Source of the DNA: an uncultured Flavobacteriales bacterium
GTDB lineage: Bacteria; Bacteroidota; Bacteroidia; Flavobacteriales; Schleiferiaceae
DNA length: 64,000 nucleotides
Direction: 5' to 3'
Assembly (NCBI GenBank): GCA_913055685.1
Contig: CAJXKC010000001.1
Coordinates: forward strand, 124,001-188,000
Positions within the stretch are counted from its first letter, which is position 1, and every line of letters begins with the position of its first letter. Under the pieces are notes generated by a model. The model ran no database searches. It worked only from the letters and a program-made list of their open reading frames with translations, and had not been told where the DNA came from. Both the position numbers and the translations under genes were made by a program. This document shows, one piece after another, positions 15,130 through 26,200 of the stretch.

Positions 15130-16871
15130 AAGCAGCACTCCAACACTGGGAGTTCGGGCTAATCTTTTTGCTAGCCTCAATTTTGCGATTTTGGAATCTT
15201 CATGAAGCCGACTTCGTCCATGACGAACTAAGCGCTCTGCTTAGAACCAAGTACCATTCTTTTGCGGATTTGATAAATCTTGCAGTGCGACCAGATGGAC
15301 ATCCCGCACTTACCCAAGTTTTCCTTTACTACTGGGCGCCATTGGTTAAATACCATGAATTTTGGGTTAAACTGCCCTTCGTTCTTGCTGGCCTAGGCAG
15401 TATCCTACTCATATACCTAGCCTTGCTTAAGGTTTACCCCAAAACCAAAACTCCATTGGTAGCTCCAGCAATAATGGCTGCTTCCGAGCTATTTGTCTAT
15501 CATCATCAAATCGCGAGACCCTATGCCCTTGGAGCCCTCTTTGTTAGTTGGGCTATTTATGCCTACCTCGCTTGGTTTTATCAGGAGAAATCTAAATATC
15601 ACCTTGTCCAATTCGGTGTGGCCGCTAGTTTAGCTGCCTACACCCATTACTTAGCCTTACTTTCGGTATTAATAATTGGCTCTAGTGCTTTAATCCGGGA
15701 AAGAGAACAAGTAAAACTATGGTGGCTAACCGGACTCGCCGTTCTATTAGTTTTTAGCCCACACTTAGGAATATTCTTTGATCAGTTAAGCTTAGGTGGA
15801 GTTGGTCAATGGCTCGCTAAACCAGGGCCTTTGTGGCTACTTGACTTTTTCCGCTATACCTTTAATTTCAGTTTTGGCTATTGGAGCACAGCCTTCCTCC
15901 TTATTGGTCTATTAATTTATGGGATTAAAAGTCCCTTCAAAGAGGCATGGGCCTGGTTTTTAATTTGCTTTGGCATTGCTTTTTTCTATTCACTCTTAAG
16001 AAACCCAGTTCTACAATATTCCAGTTTACTTTTCTTAAGCCCAGTCGTTTTCATTTTTCCTTTTAGCAAAAGGGCCAAACCTATCCTTGTTTCAGCTACA
16101 AGTTTCACCATCCTTAGTCTACTTAGCCTTTCACTCATTCTAAATCGCGATTATTTTGAAGAAGCTCAGCTAAGTCCTGCCAAAGAAGTTAAACGCTTTA
16201 GGCCAAAGCAATCCAATTTGAAAGTCTATTATCATTGGAGTAAGGAAAAGTGGGATTTTTACCGTGAGATTAACCAGGAGGTTTTGCCCGGGGAATATCT
16301 TGAAACCCTGGCTCCGGAGAACTTAGCTCAAGAAGGCTTTATCCTTCTAATGGATCATGAAAGTCCTGCGCACTGGCCCTTAGCCCTTTGTGATTATGGC
16401 TTTGAAATATTAAAGTCCGCAGAGCACTTTGGATTTAGCATCTACCAATTCGGCGGCTTACATAAACGGGAGTCAGATGAATATTGCGGCTTTCGCCTGA
16501 TGGAGAAAAAGAGCCTAAGTCAAGAAACGAATCAATATCAAAACTTAGGCAGCCTTGAGTCTAGCACCTACCTAGCTGATTTAAGTCAAAGTAGTGTTGT
16601 AGTGCAGTTTCAAAACCTAAAAACTGGACCCAATTGCCATTTGGTATTTCAAATTTTGGATGGAGATGAACAAGTAAATTGGTTTGCTCACCCAATTGAC
16701 TCGAATAGTAATTACCTAAGTCGGCCTATAGGAAAATACGGCATCAACCAATACCAATGGCGCATTCTAATCGATCAAGGGCAGAAGCCAATTGCCATGG
16801 AAGGGGAAGTTTCGGTGCGACTAGTATCCGGTAATGAAAAGATCTATGGCCTAGTCCAAGATTTCAAGTAG
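15105..16871 (+). CDS. Polytopic glycosyltransferase-like membrane protein (TTG start)
   Basis: A 588-residue protein. The N-terminal two-thirds has about nine membrane helices. The first periplasmic loop carries EADFVHDELSAL and RPDGHPALTQVF, resembling the acidic motif of GT-C (PMT/ArnT-like) glycosyltransferases that use lipid-linked sugars. The C-terminal part (about 370-588) is soluble and beta-rich. The only plausible start in this frame is the TTG at 15105, overlapping the ptrB end by 25 bases; the next in-frame ATG is far inside the membrane domain. The 3' end overlaps the convergent ArsC-like gene by 21 bases. The sugar and acceptor are unknown. Confidence 0.72.
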   Translation: MASRSSKIKAALQHWEFGLIFLLASILRFWNLHEADFVHDELSALLRTKYHSFADLINLAVRPDGHPALTQVFLYYWAPLVKYHEFWVKLPFVLAGLGSILLIYLALLKVYPKTKTPLVAPAIMAASELFVYHHQIARPYALGALFVSWAIYAYLAWFYQEKSKYHLVQFGVAASLAAYTHYLALLSVLIIGSSALIREREQVKLWWLTGLAVLLVFSPHLGIFFDQLSLGGVGQWLAKPGPLWLLDFFRYTFNFSFGYWSTAFLLIGLLIYGIKSPFKEAWAWFLICFGIAFFYSLLRNPVLQYSSLLFLSPVVFIFPFSKRAKPILVSATSFTILSLLSLSLILNRDYFEEAQLSPAKEVKRFRPKQSNLKVYYHWSKEKWDFYREINQEVLPGEYLETLAPENLAQEGFILLMDHESPAHWPLALCDYGFEILKSAEHFGFSIYQFGGLHKRESDEYCGFRLMEKKSLSQETNQYQNLGSLESSTYLADLSQSSVVVQFQNLKTGPNCHLVFQILDGDEQVNWFAHPIDSNSNYLSRPIGKYGINQYQWRILIDQGQKPIAMEGEVSVRLVSGNEKIYGLVQDFK

Positions 16872-17192
16872 GTTTTCGCTGGGTCTTCCAATTGCCGCCT
16901 TTTGGCCATGCTCCAAAATTGGACGCTCCATTAATTGAGGATACTCAATCATGGCTAAGACTATTTCTTCCTCGTCCAGTTCTTTATCTTGAAACTCTTC
17001 CTTCCAAACACTTTCCTTCTTTCGCACGAGGTCAATGGCCGCCATATCAAGCTTATCCAATAAGTCCATTAATTCATTCGGACTAAGCGGTTCCTTCATG
17101 TACTCCACCACTTCTGGACTTAAACCTTTCTCTTCTAATAATGCCAAGCCCTCACGACTCTTACGGCAACGGGAATTATGGTAATACTTCAT
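16851..17192 (-). CDS. ArsC/Spx-family thioredoxin-fold protein
   Basis: A 113-residue protein of the arsenate-reductase family. It has the N-terminal KYYHNSRCRKSREGL (catalytic Cys9, with the Arg pair) and the C-terminal MERPILEHGQKAAIGRPSENLLEIL that binds the oxyanion in ArsC. A glutaredoxin-dependent reductase is likely. No arsenic resistance genes are nearby, and many such homologues (YffB-like) have other or unknown substrates, so no gene symbol is given. It lies 3 bases upstream of the giant T9SS gene on the same strand and overlaps the convergent gene by 21 bases. Confidence 0.85.
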   Translation of the reverse strand: MKYYHNSRCRKSREGLALLEEKGLSPEVVEYMKEPLSPNELMDLLDKLDMAAIDLVRKKESVWKEEFQDKELDEEEIVLAMIEYPQLMERPILEHGQKAAIGRPSENLLEILD

Positions 17193-17195
17193 GCT

Positions 17196-20100
17196 TTAGC
17201 GCTGTAAATGAACAAATCCTTTATCACTTGATTTCTGACCACAAATATCTTCATAATTGAAGACATAGAAGTATACCCCCGGCGGGAGATCTTGCCCTTG
17301 CGATTTGCCATCCCAAGCATCCTTTAAAAAGTTACCTTTAAATAGTAGGAGACCATTGCGGTTGTATATTTCAAACTCCGCTTTTTCCAAGATCGGCTCC
17401 AAGCGCTCTGCATCCAAGACCCTAAATTCATCATTAAGCTGATCACCATTGGGACTAAACACATTTGGGAAGTTTATGCTAAAATCTTCATCATAGAAAT
17501 ACAATTCCTCCTCATAGGTCTTAGTGCGACCACAGACGGTATCTACGATCTCCAATTGTATGGTGTGGAAACCACCATCATTGAGTTGTAAGCTTAAGGT
17601 GTCGCTACCTTCCGGCAAGGTATTTCCATCTAAAGTCCAGTTGAATTGATGAAAGCCTTTTTGAAAAACTTGTAGTCTTAAGTTACGCTCTGGATCGCAT
17701 GGGTCCCAATAAGTCTCGAAGCGTGTGAAATCTTCCAGCTCTCTAATATTAATCTTCTTAACTACCGTATCGAAACCACTGCATATCCGATCTTCTGCTA
17801 TTAATTGAACCTCATATTCATCGGGCGAAAAATTCCGTTGCGGATTTTTCACTACACTCGTATCACCAGCTTGAAAATACCAGCGGAAGTGACTCGCTCC
17901 GCTGCTCAAATTTCTAAATTTAACCAAGCCTGTTGCATCGCAAGAATCGTATTCGATTTCGAAATCAGCGTCTAGAACATCGTTCTTCGCATAAATAGAC
18001 AAAGACATAGAATCTACCAGCAAGCAGTTTGTATCGAGGGCGATAAAGTGAAAGGTAGTAGTTCCACTATCCAAAATTTGAAAATAGCGATCGTCCAAAG
18101 TGTCTACTAGTCCATCTCCGATTCTAAACAGCACTAGGTCTGCATTAAAACTAAAGTCCTGAAAACTCACACTATCTGGCAAACAAAGGGTATCACTTAA
18201 ACCCGCACCAAGTCGCACATCTGCACGCACTGTATCGGCTTCCATATCGATACGAAAGACCGCCATATTGCAATTACTACTTCCCTTAGTATCGGCAAAG
18301 GCATTAGGTGTAGTTGGAAAGCCCTGGTTATTGCTACCACAGGAGCAGACCGCCTGAAAAATATTCCCATCCTTACGGAAGCGCGAACTACCACCGTCTA
18401 CATGATCGGGACCAAAACCTACCTGTCCAAAATAAGTAGCGTATTCGAGGCGCTGCCATGAAGCATCGAGTCGTAAAAAGTAAAAGTCTCCGAAGTCAAC
18501 AGTACTCCTTAAAGCATCGTGAGTGAGCGGCATATTTCTGGGCACGGTCATTAATCCTCTTGCTGAAGGATAAGCCGCACCCCAACCCGAAATAAAGATA
18601 TCACCACAATCGGAAACCAGCAGAGCAGTTGGACTTAATTGCACTAAACCAACTTGGCCATCGCCGAAGGTGGTAGAATGGTTTATCGCATTGAGGCCAG
18701 GGTTAATCTCTTGTAGAAACTGCGCACTACCATACTGACCCCAAACGCTATCACCTACTATTGGCCAAGCACCATAGGTTTGACCAAAAAGCACTAAATC
18801 ACCCTCAGGATCAAGGTCCAGAAAATAGGCTAGATCGTCTTCTTGCGTTCCATTATAAGTAAAGCGCATAATTTGCCCATTGGCTGGGTCTAGCTCAGCT
18901 ACAAATGCATCCACTTTTCCGGCCCTAAAAGGCTGCAATACCCCGACGGTATCGGTACTAATAGAATCACTCTCGGTGGCTCCGGTTATAAATAAGCGGT
19001 TATTGGCGGTGTAGCGCAAGGAAAAAACCGCATCATTGGATTCGCCACCGACATAGCTAAGCCAGTTAAGCTGACTAAGATCGGAGTTGAAAGAAACCAC
19101 CAAGCCATCTTGTAAACCACCATAACTCGTGTTACTTCCGCCGGAAGGCAAATTAGGTGACTCGGTAAAAGAGGAAACTATAATATTTCCATTCTGATCG
19201 ATGGTGATATCCCCGCGCGCGCCATCGCCATAATTGAAATCCATTCGATTATTGACCGCATCCTTAAGGGAGTCTCCCAAATAGGTTGAGCCTAACAAAT
19301 TACCCCCAGTACTATCTAAAATACTTAGAAACATATCACTGGCATAGGTGAGTTGAAAGCCCGAAGCTACTCGGTGAAAGCCACCAGGACCAAAGGCGAA
19401 TGTAGTATCGTAGGCAGTGGTACTAACCGGAAAATCTGGTGAACCGGTCATCCCAAGAATAATCAATGATTTATTGGGTCCTTCCAAGAGACTAAAGGGA
19501 ACATCCTCCTCTTTACCCCCCAAATAGGTCGCGTAGACCTGAGCGCTACCATCGGCCGTATACTTGGCAATGGAAATATCTACTGAGCCAATGGAAGAAT
19601 CTTGAAAAGCGCCTAAAGTGGTAGGGAAGCCCTGTTTGGAACCAGAGAAAAAATTAACCCCTGCACCATAGGCCATATCTTCTTCACCAAAGGTGGCCGA
19701 TAAGCCAAAATTATCATCGGTTGAACCGCTGTAGGTACTAAAGATAAGAGTTGGATCAATTATCAAAACTTTTTCCTGATCGTATTCTCCCAGGGAAAAA
19801 CTGTATTCTCCGTTACCTGCTTTCTGGAAGTAGCAGTCAATTTCCTGCTCACCTTGGAAGGCCTCTGGCTTAGTATAAACCAATGAGCCCACCGAACTCA
19901 AAAGCGCAATATTTGATCCGGCCAGACCTTGTTCCTCGACCCCCTCAATCTGCCATTTGATTTGGCTTGGGTCGGCTCCCGGATGAACGATAAAATCGTA
20001 TTTCAAGAAATTTTCATCACTAAGGTAATAGCGTAAATCGACTCCAGGATAAATATTAGGGTAGATAAACTCTTGATATTGCTTAACCCCAGACTGCCAA

Positions 20101-20504
20101 GCGCGGGACTCTTTGCCTTGTAAAAAGTTCAAATAGGGGACCCCAGCTAGCATTTTGGCATTTTTCGGCCGAGAAGCTGGATTGGCTCCGATCCACCTCA
20201 ATCGATACACATGTCCTTTATTGGGAATTGAAGCTTGCGGATGTTGGTGTGGATTGTGATCAGTTCCGGGCGGTGTCAGTAAAAGGACCCTCTGCTCCCC
20301 TGCTTTCACAAATACGAAATTAGAGCCCTGCCTAAGCCGAAAATCGAAGTCGCCCTCCCATTGTCCTTGATTTGGGATAAAGCCAAACTCCTGCGCACTT
20401 AGCAGAGTACTCGCAAATAAGAAAAGGAGGGTAAGGGCTCTCAATACTCCATTTTTCAGCAAAGTAGCAAGTAAATGGCAGACTTCAAAGGCTTGAAAAA
20501 GCAA
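17196..20504 (-). CDS. Giant secreted T9SS type B protein with SBBP-like repeats and CHU_C tail
   Basis: Up to 1102 residues. After the signal peptide comes a DUF7948-like module (about 40-250: GFIPNQGQW to FLKYDFIVHPGA). A run of beta-propeller/SBBP-type repeats follows (about 255-790, with repeated Y.ATYLGG..D elements), then PKD-like domains (about 880-1000). The tail is a gliding-motility-associated C-terminal domain (FPNVFSPNGDQLNDEF to DLPPGVYFYVF), the T9SS type B sorting signal. No ATG serves as start. The track-style start is TTG at 20504, but TTG at 20444 gives a cleaner signal peptide (RALTLLFLFASTLLSAQ). It probably ends up on or beyond the outer membrane, perhaps in adhesion or gliding. 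It lies 29 bases downstream of prfB. Confidence 0.88.
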   Translation of the reverse strand: MLFQAFEVCHLLATLLKNGVLRALTLLFLFASTLLSAQEFGFIPNQGQWEGDFDFRLRQGSNFVFVKAGEQRVLLLTPPGTDHNPHQHPQASIPNKGHVYRLRWIGANPASRPKNAKMLAGVPYLNFLQGKESRAWQSGVKQYQEFIYPNIYPGVDLRYYLSDENFLKYDFIVHPGADPSQIKWQIEGVEEQGLAGSNIALLSSVGSLVYTKPEAFQGEQEIDCYFQKAGNGEYSFSLGEYDQEKVLIIDPTLIFSTYSGSTDDNFGLSATFGEEDMAYGAGVNFFSGSKQGFPTTLGAFQDSSIGSVDISIAKYTADGSAQVYATYLGGKEEDVPFSLLEGPNKSLIILGMTGSPDFPVSTTAYDTTFAFGPGGFHRVASGFQLTYASDMFLSILDSTGGNLLGSTYLGDSLKDAVNNRMDFNYGDGARGDITIDQNGNIIVSSFTESPNLPSGGSNTSYGGLQDGLVVSFNSDLSQLNWLSYVGGESNDAVFSLRYTANNRLFITGATESDSISTDTVGVLQPFRAGKVDAFVAELDPANGQIMRFTYNGTQEDDLAYFLDLDPEGDLVLFGQTYGAWPIVGDSVWGQYGSAQFLQEINPGLNAINHSTTFGDGQVGLVQLSPTALLVSDCGDIFISGWGAAYPSARGLMTVPRNMPLTHDALRSTVDFGDFYFLRLDASWQRLEYATYFGQVGFGPDHVDGGSSRFRKDGNIFQAVCSCGSNNQGFPTTPNAFADTKGSSNCNMAVFRIDMEADTVRADVRLGAGLSDTLCLPDSVSFQDFSFNADLVLFRIGDGLVDTLDDRYFQILDSGTTTFHFIALDTNCLLVDSMSLSIYAKNDVLDADFEIEYDSCDATGLVKFRNLSSGASHFRWYFQAGDTSVVKNPQRNFSPDEYEVQLIAEDRICSGFDTVVKKINIRELEDFTRFETYWDPCDPERNLRLQVFQKGFHQFNWTLDGNTLPEGSDTLSLQLNDGGFHTIQLEIVDTVCGRTKTYEEELYFYDEDFSINFPNVFSPNGDQLNDEFRVLDAERLEPILEKAEFEIYNRNGLLLFKGNFLKDAWDGKSQGQDLPPGVYFYVFNYEDICGQKSSDKGFVHLQR

Positions 20505-20533
20505 GGACTCCCTTAAATGAGTGAAAGGAAGCC

Positions 20534-21640
20534 TTAGGAATCGACCGCTTCTTGATCCTGACCCGTACTCATGAGATAGGCTTTAATGAAGGCATCTAAA
20601 TCGCCATCCAAAACTTGGTCTACATTGGAGGTTTCATGACTAGTACGCACGTCCTTAATGAGCTTATAAGGATGCAAGACATAATTACGAATTTGAGATC
20701 CCCATTCGATTTTCTTCTTACCGGCTTCAATCTCGGCTCGCTTGGCATTTTTAGCCTCTAGCTCAATTTCGAAAAGTTGAGATTTCAGCAATTGCATGGC
20801 CTTCTCTTTATTTTGAAGTTGGGAACGACTTTCAGTATTTTCTATAATAATTCCAGAAGGACCATGTTTTAACCGCACCCCGGTTTCCACCTTGTTCACA
20901 TTCTGTCCGCCTGCACCACCTGAGCGAAAAGTATCCCATTCGATATCCGATGGGTTGATATCAATTTCAATAGAATCGTCTACCAGGGGATACACATACA
21001 CAGAAGCGAAGCTTGTGTGTCGTTTCGCATTACTATCAAAGGGCGAAATGCGCACAAGACGGTGTACCCCATTTTCCCCCTTTAAATACCCGAAGGCGAA
21101 ATCCCCTTCTATTTCCAAGGTCACCGTCTTAACTCCTGCCACATCGCCCTCTTGGTAATTGAGTTCCCTAACCTTGTAGGCCTGACGCTCTGCATAACGG
21201 ATATACATACGCATAAGCATGGAAGCCCAATCGCAGCTTTCCGTACCCCCGGCTCCGGCCGTGATTTGTAAAATAGCGCTAAGCTGATCCTCTTCTCCCG
21301 ATAGCATATTGCGGAATTCAAGGTCCACTAATTGCTGCAATGCTTTTTCGTACATCTGATCCAACTCAGCCTCTTCAAGCTCCCCCAAGTCGTGAAACTC
21401 TAAACCGAGCACTACCTCATCCACCGCTGCTTTTAGTTCTTGGTAAGCCTCCACCCAAAATTTCAGACCCCGAATTTTCTTCATCACCTTCTGGGCTTCT
21501 TTTTGATCTTCCCAAAAATCGGCCACGGCAGTTTTCTCCTCCTCATTAACGACTTGAATTTCCTTCTGCTCAATTTGGAGGTACTGATATAACTCGCCTA
21601 AACGAGCTTCCAGAGTTTGAACTTGTTCCTTGCTTACCAT
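20534..21640 (-). CDS. prfB: Peptide chain release factor 2
   Basis: A 368-residue class I release factor that terminates translation at UGA and UAA. The stop-codon-reading tripeptide SPF is in [17 protein letters not shown], and the GGQ peptidyl-hydrolysis motif is in [19 protein letters not shown]. Unlike E. coli prfB, the N-terminal part ([11 protein letters not shown]) reads straight through in a single frame, with no in-frame TGA and no CTTTGA slippery site, so the usual programmed-frameshift autoregulation is absent. The ATG is chosen because it aligns with the E. coli N-terminus. It is the first gene of a unit with the giant T9SS gene. Confidence 0.96.
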   Translation of the reverse strand: MVSKEQVQTLEARLGELYQYLQIEQKEIQVVNEEEKTAVADFWEDQKEAQKVMKKIRGLKFWVEAYQELKAAVDEVVLGLEFHDLGELEEAELDQMYEKALQQLVDLEFRNMLSGEEDQLSAILQITAGAGGTESCDWASMLMRMYIRYAERQAYKVRELNYQEGDVAGVKTVTLEIEGDFAFGYLKGENGVHRLVRISPFDSNAKRHTSFASVYVYPLVDDSIEIDINPSDIEWDTFRSGGAGGQNVNKVETGVRLKHGPSGIIIENTESRSQLQNKEKAMQLLKSQLFEIELEAKNAKRAEIEAGKKKIEWGSQIRNYVLHPYKLIKDVRTSHETSNVDQVLDGDLDAFIKAYLMSTGQDQEAVDS

Positions 21641-21644
21641 AGCG

Positions 21645-21652
21645 CAAATTTA
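21645..21652 (-). promoter_or_regulatory. Possible -7 box of prfB
   Basis: The minus strand reads TAAATTTG, a consensus match only four bases before the ATG. If used, transcription would start at or next to the ATG (leaderless mRNA). No matching -33 element is seen. Confidence 0.35.
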
Positions 21653-21732
21653 GAAATTGATTAATGCAATAGCACCACTAGAGCTTTTAAGGATATTTCT
21701 TTGATTTCGCTACGCCCCGCCAAAAGAATAGC

Positions 21733-21740
21733 TAATTTTG
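21733..21740 (+). promoter_or_regulatory. Promoter -7 box of lpd
   Basis: TAATTTTG matches TAnnTTTG 24 bases before the ATG, leaving a leader of about 18 bases. The -33 element is not convincing. Confidence 0.5.
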
Positions 21741-21764
21741 TAAACCTAAAATTTCAAAAGATCC

Positions 21765-23165
21765 ATGGATAATTTTGACGTAGCCGTAATTGGCTCAGGC
21801 CCCGGAGGATATGTTGCCGCCATTCGTTGTGCTCAATTAGGCATGAAAACGGCCATCATTGAAAAATACAGCACCTTAGGTGGAACTTGCCTTAACGTAG
21901 GATGTATCCCATCTAAAGCCTTATTAGATAGCAGTGAGCATTTTCACAATGCCGCTCACAATTTCGCTGAACACGGAATTGAGATTAATGCGCCTCAAGT
22001 AGACCTCAACAAAATGATCGAGCGCAAGCAAAAGGTCGTTGATCAAACTTGCGACGGGGTTAAGTTTTTGATGGATAAGAATAAAATCACTGTTTTTGAA
22101 GGTTTAGGCTCTTTTGTGGACGACCACACCCTTGCTATTCAAAAGAAAGACGGTGAAGAAAAGATAAGCGCGAAGAATATCATTATCGCGACTGGCTCAA
22201 AACCAACCGAATTACCCTTTGCGAAATTCGACAAAGAGCGAATCATCAGCTCTACTGAGGCTCTTAAATTGCCAGAAGTTCCAAAGCACCTGGTGGTAAT
22301 TGGCGCTGGTATCATTGGACTCGAACTAGGTAGTGTTTACGCCCGCTTAGGAGCAGAAGTAACGGTTGTAGAATATCTAGACCGTGCGATTCCTACCTTC
22401 GACGGTGCGATGAGTAAAGAAATCACCAAATCGCTCAAGAAATTAGGATTGAAATTTAATTTCAGTCATAAGGTGAGTGATGTAAGTCGGGATGGTGAAA
22501 AAGTAATTATTACCGCTACCAACAAGAAAGACGAGGAAGTTAAAATCGAAGGTGATTATTGCCTAGTAGCGGTTGGCCGAAGCGCCTACACCGAAGGACT
22601 CGGCTTAGATAAAGTAGCTTTAAAAACAGATGAGCGCGGTAAAATAGCGGTGAATGATCAGCTCCAAACCGAAAAAAGCCACATCTATGCGATTGGTGAC
22701 GTTATTAAAGGTGCGATGCTTGCGCACAAAGCTGAGGAAGAAGGCGTCTTTGTAGCCGAAAGCCTTGCCGGGCAAAAACCACATATCGACTATGATCTAA
22801 TTCCAGGGGTTGTATATACTTGGCCAGAAGTTGCCAGTGTTGGTAAAACTGAGGAGCAATTAAAAGAAGCCAAAGTGGCCTATAAGAGTGGTAGCTTTCC
22901 TTTCCGTGCCTTGGGTCGCGCTAGAGCAAGCGGCGACATCGATGGACTGGTAAAGATTCTTGCCGATAAAGAAACAGATGAAATTCTAGGTTTTCATGTT
23001 ATTGGTCCTCGTGCAGCTGACTTAGTTGCGGAAGGGGTTGTAGCTATGGAATACCGAGCTTCTGCCGAAGATATCGCCCGTATGAGTCATGCTCATCCAA
23101 CTTTTGCCGAGGCAATTAAAGAAGCGGCTTTAGCGGCCACCGAAAATCGTGCCTTACACGTATAA
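21765..23165 (+). CDS. lpdA: Dihydrolipoyl dehydrogenase (E3)
   Basis: A 466-residue flavoprotein. It reoxidises dihydrolipoamide for the pyruvate and 2-oxoglutarate dehydrogenase complexes and for the glycine cleavage system (whose P-protein, gcvP, is at 40861). The FAD-binding GSGPGGYVAA motif (about 10-19), the redox-active disulfide GGTCLNVGCIPSK (about 40-52), the NAD-binding GAGIIGLELGSVYARLGAEVT and the C-terminal His-Glu dyad HAHPTFAEAI are all present. It is monocistronic, with a -7 box at 21733 and a strong terminator at 23181. Confidence 0.97.
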   Translation: MDNFDVAVIGSGPGGYVAAIRCAQLGMKTAIIEKYSTLGGTCLNVGCIPSKALLDSSEHFHNAAHNFAEHGIEINAPQVDLNKMIERKQKVVDQTCDGVKFLMDKNKITVFEGLGSFVDDHTLAIQKKDGEEKISAKNIIIATGSKPTELPFAKFDKERIISSTEALKLPEVPKHLVVIGAGIIGLELGSVYARLGAEVTVVEYLDRAIPTFDGAMSKEITKSLKKLGLKFNFSHKVSDVSRDGEKVIITATNKKDEEVKIEGDYCLVAVGRSAYTEGLGLDKVALKTDERGKIAVNDQLQTEKSHIYAIGDVIKGAMLAHKAEEEGVFVAESLAGQKPHIDYDLIPGVVYTWPEVASVGKTEEQLKEAKVAYKSGSFPFRALGRARASGDIDGLVKILADKETDEILGFHVIGPRAADLVAEGVVAMEYRASAEDIARMSHAHPTFAEAIKEAALAATENRALHV

Positions 23166-23180
23166 TTATTTTACTGAAAA

Positions 23181-23214
23181 AAAGGCCGTTCCTCTTTTGA
23201 ACGGCCTTTTTTTT
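23181..23214 (+). terminator. Rho-independent terminator of lpdA
   Basis: The 11-bp perfect stem AAAGGCCGTTC / GAACGGCCTTT has a 7-base loop and is followed by a long T run. Confidence 0.95.
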
Positions 23215-23251
23215 GTGAATTAATGCTTAGCTTGGCTTTTGATAGTCCGTC

Positions 23252-26200
23252 ATGCGTAACATAAAATGGGCATATTTTAGCTATATCTTACTGATAATCT
23301 TTATCAGTGGTTTGCTTTATATCTTCTTACGGGAAAGTCACCGACATAAAGATTTCGACTCGGAGCGCCTAGATATCGCCGGAAGGCAACGCATGTTATC
23401 CCAGAGAATAAGCAAAGAGGCGCTTCAAATTACAGAATTTGCCCAAGCCTCTCAATTGCAGAAAAGCTGTGAAGACTTAAGCGAAGCTATTGATCGCTTT
23501 ATTCTTCAAGAGAAAATGCTTCAAGAGGGCGATCTCTACGAATTGGTGAATTTGAAATATCGAATTAAAATTGATTCGATTCACCAGGAAAAAAGGGCCT
23601 TACGTGATAAATACCTTACTCTCGCTGTCGAAATTCAAAAGTATTGCAAAGGCCAATTTGCTTTGGATGAGGCTAAAAAAACGGCCTTAGAAATTTTAAG
23701 GTTAAGCGATCCTGTATTGACCTACTTCGAAAGTGTAGTAGATGTTTACAAGGCGGACTCAGAATTTAAAAGTCGGCGCGAACTGCGATTGAATAACCTC
23801 GCCTTTGCATTAGTAGCTTTTACTTTTATCCTCTTATCAGTACTTTTCTTCCTCCCTATTTTCCAGGCTCATAAAAAAGAACGAGAGGCGCGGGTAAAGT
23901 CTTTAGAGGAGAGTCAGGATGCCCGCGACCAGCTAAAAAAGCTCCTCGACGCAGAAATCGACTACACGAATGAATTACAGCGGCAACGAAATGCTTTAGC
24001 TGCTAGCCAGGAAGAACTGAAAAGCACGATAAAAGAGCTGGAACTTGGCCGCGAAAAATTAGCGGAAAGCGAAAAAGAATTATTAGGTGTAATCGATAAT
24101 TTACCGGTAGGTGCCATTCTTGTGCAAGGTGACCAGTTAATGGTAAACACCAAGGCAGCTGCCATTATCGGTTATGGCGCAGAGCGCCTAAATACAGTTG
24201 AAAAATTCTTTAGCAAGGTTTTCCGGGAAAACTGGCGGGAAATCTTAGACCAGTACAATGAACTCTTACAAAGTGGTCCCATTGAAGGATTCCTTTTCCC
24301 GATTTACCGACCCGATGGCGAGAGGAGAATTGCTGAGTTCGGGGGCTATGCCTTTAAAAGAGGAGTGGTTTGGACCATTAATGATGTAACCGATAAAAGA
24401 CGTGCCGAAAAGGCCCTTAAGGTTAATGAAGAGGCCATTCGTAAGCTTTATGAAATATCGGCCGACCCCGAGGCAAGCTTTGAAGAAAAGATTGAACGCT
24501 TCCTGCAACTGGGTACAGATCGCTTCCAAATGCCAAATGGTATACTTACTCAATTTAATCTTGATGAATACGAATACCAAGCAGTTCAAGCCTACAGTGA
24601 GCACAACCAAGTCGAAATAAATAGGGTCTTACCCCTTAATAACACCCTTAGTGAATTAGTTTTTAAAGAAGGTTCGGCAGTAGGCTTCCATAACCGTAGC
24701 TCGGCTCCAGACTTTACTAATCACATGGACAATTTCCCGATTGAATCGTACATCGGAGCCATGGTACGCACAGAAGATGGTGTCTTTGGCACCCTTAACT
24801 TCAATAGTCCCGAAGGTCGTTATCGCGCTTTCAGTGAAAATGATTTGGACCTATTGCGCTTAATGGCTCGTTGGGTTGGCGCTGAAATATCGGCCGAAAA
24901 CAGTAAGAAACGTTTAATTGAGGCAAAAGAACGGGCGGAAATTGCAGCCAAGGCCAAAAGTGAGTTTTTGGCTACCATGAGTCACGAAATCCGCACGCCA
25001 ATGAATGGGGTGATTGGAATGACCTCCCTCCTTTTGCAAACCGAATTAGACCGCGAGCAACTAGATTATGTAAACACCATTCGACTAAGTGGGGATACGC
25101 TCCTAAGCATTATCAATGACATCCTTGACTTCAGTAAAATTGAAGCGGGGAATATGAATCTGGAGGAATACCCCTTCTCCCTACGTCAATGTGTGGAGGA
25201 GTCTATCGAATTAATGGGTAATCGAATTACGGATAAAGGCTTAGAACTCATTTATCACATCGACCCCAAAATCCCCAAATACATCATTGGGGACATCACC
25301 CGTTTGCGCCAAATATTAATCAATTTACTCAGCAATGCGGTGAAATTCACTGAGGCTGGAGAGATAGAAATTAAAGCAGAGTTAAGGAAATATGAAGATG
25401 GTCAGTTAAACATTGACTTTTCGGTACGGGACACCGGCATTGGCATGACCAAAGCACAGCAGCAAAAACTCTTTAAAGCTTTTAGTCAGGCCGACTCTTC
25501 CACCACCAGAAAATATGGCGGCACCGGTTTAGGCCTAGCTATTTCGCAAAGACTTAGCCGAATGATGGGCGGCGATATAAATGTGGAGAGTAAGGCTGGT
25601 CAAGGCTCCACTTTCACATTTAGCATTGTAGCTAACCCAGCGGAAGATCAAGAAGATCGGAATGAGAAAAAGGTCCTCCAATTATTACGCAACAAGAAGG
25701 TACTCTTAGTGGATGACAACCACACCAATCTAAGGGTGCTATTAAAGCAGTTTAGCACCTGGGGCTTCCAGGCCTTCTCTGAGTCAGAACCGCGTATTGC
25801 CTTAGAGACTTTGCAAAAGCAAGACTTTGACCTATTGGTGACAGATTTTGAGATGCCCAATTTAGATGGCTTAGAGCTTAGTCGAAAAGTAAAGGCGAAA
25901 AAACCGGATTTACCGATAGTCATGTTAAGCAGCGCCTATCCCGAAATAGAGGCTGAGGAAAAGGCAAAGCTTTTTTCATATTACGTGCATAAACCGGTAA
26001 AATACTCACAGCTATTTAATGCCGTAGCAGAGATCTTTAAAGACAGCTCTAAAAGCATGGAGCAAGACTTAAAGTCTGAAGCACGAGAAAAACTCGCTTC
26101 CGATTTAGGAACAGATTTCCCCTTGCGCATTTTACTAGCAGAGGACAATGCCGTAAACCAAAAATTAGCAGCCTTAACCTTGGAGAAAATGGGCTATCAA

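Noticed and set aside
16851-17192. Arsenic resistance locus
   Set aside because: Only an ArsC-like protein is present, without ArsR, ArsB or Acr3; many such proteins have other roles.
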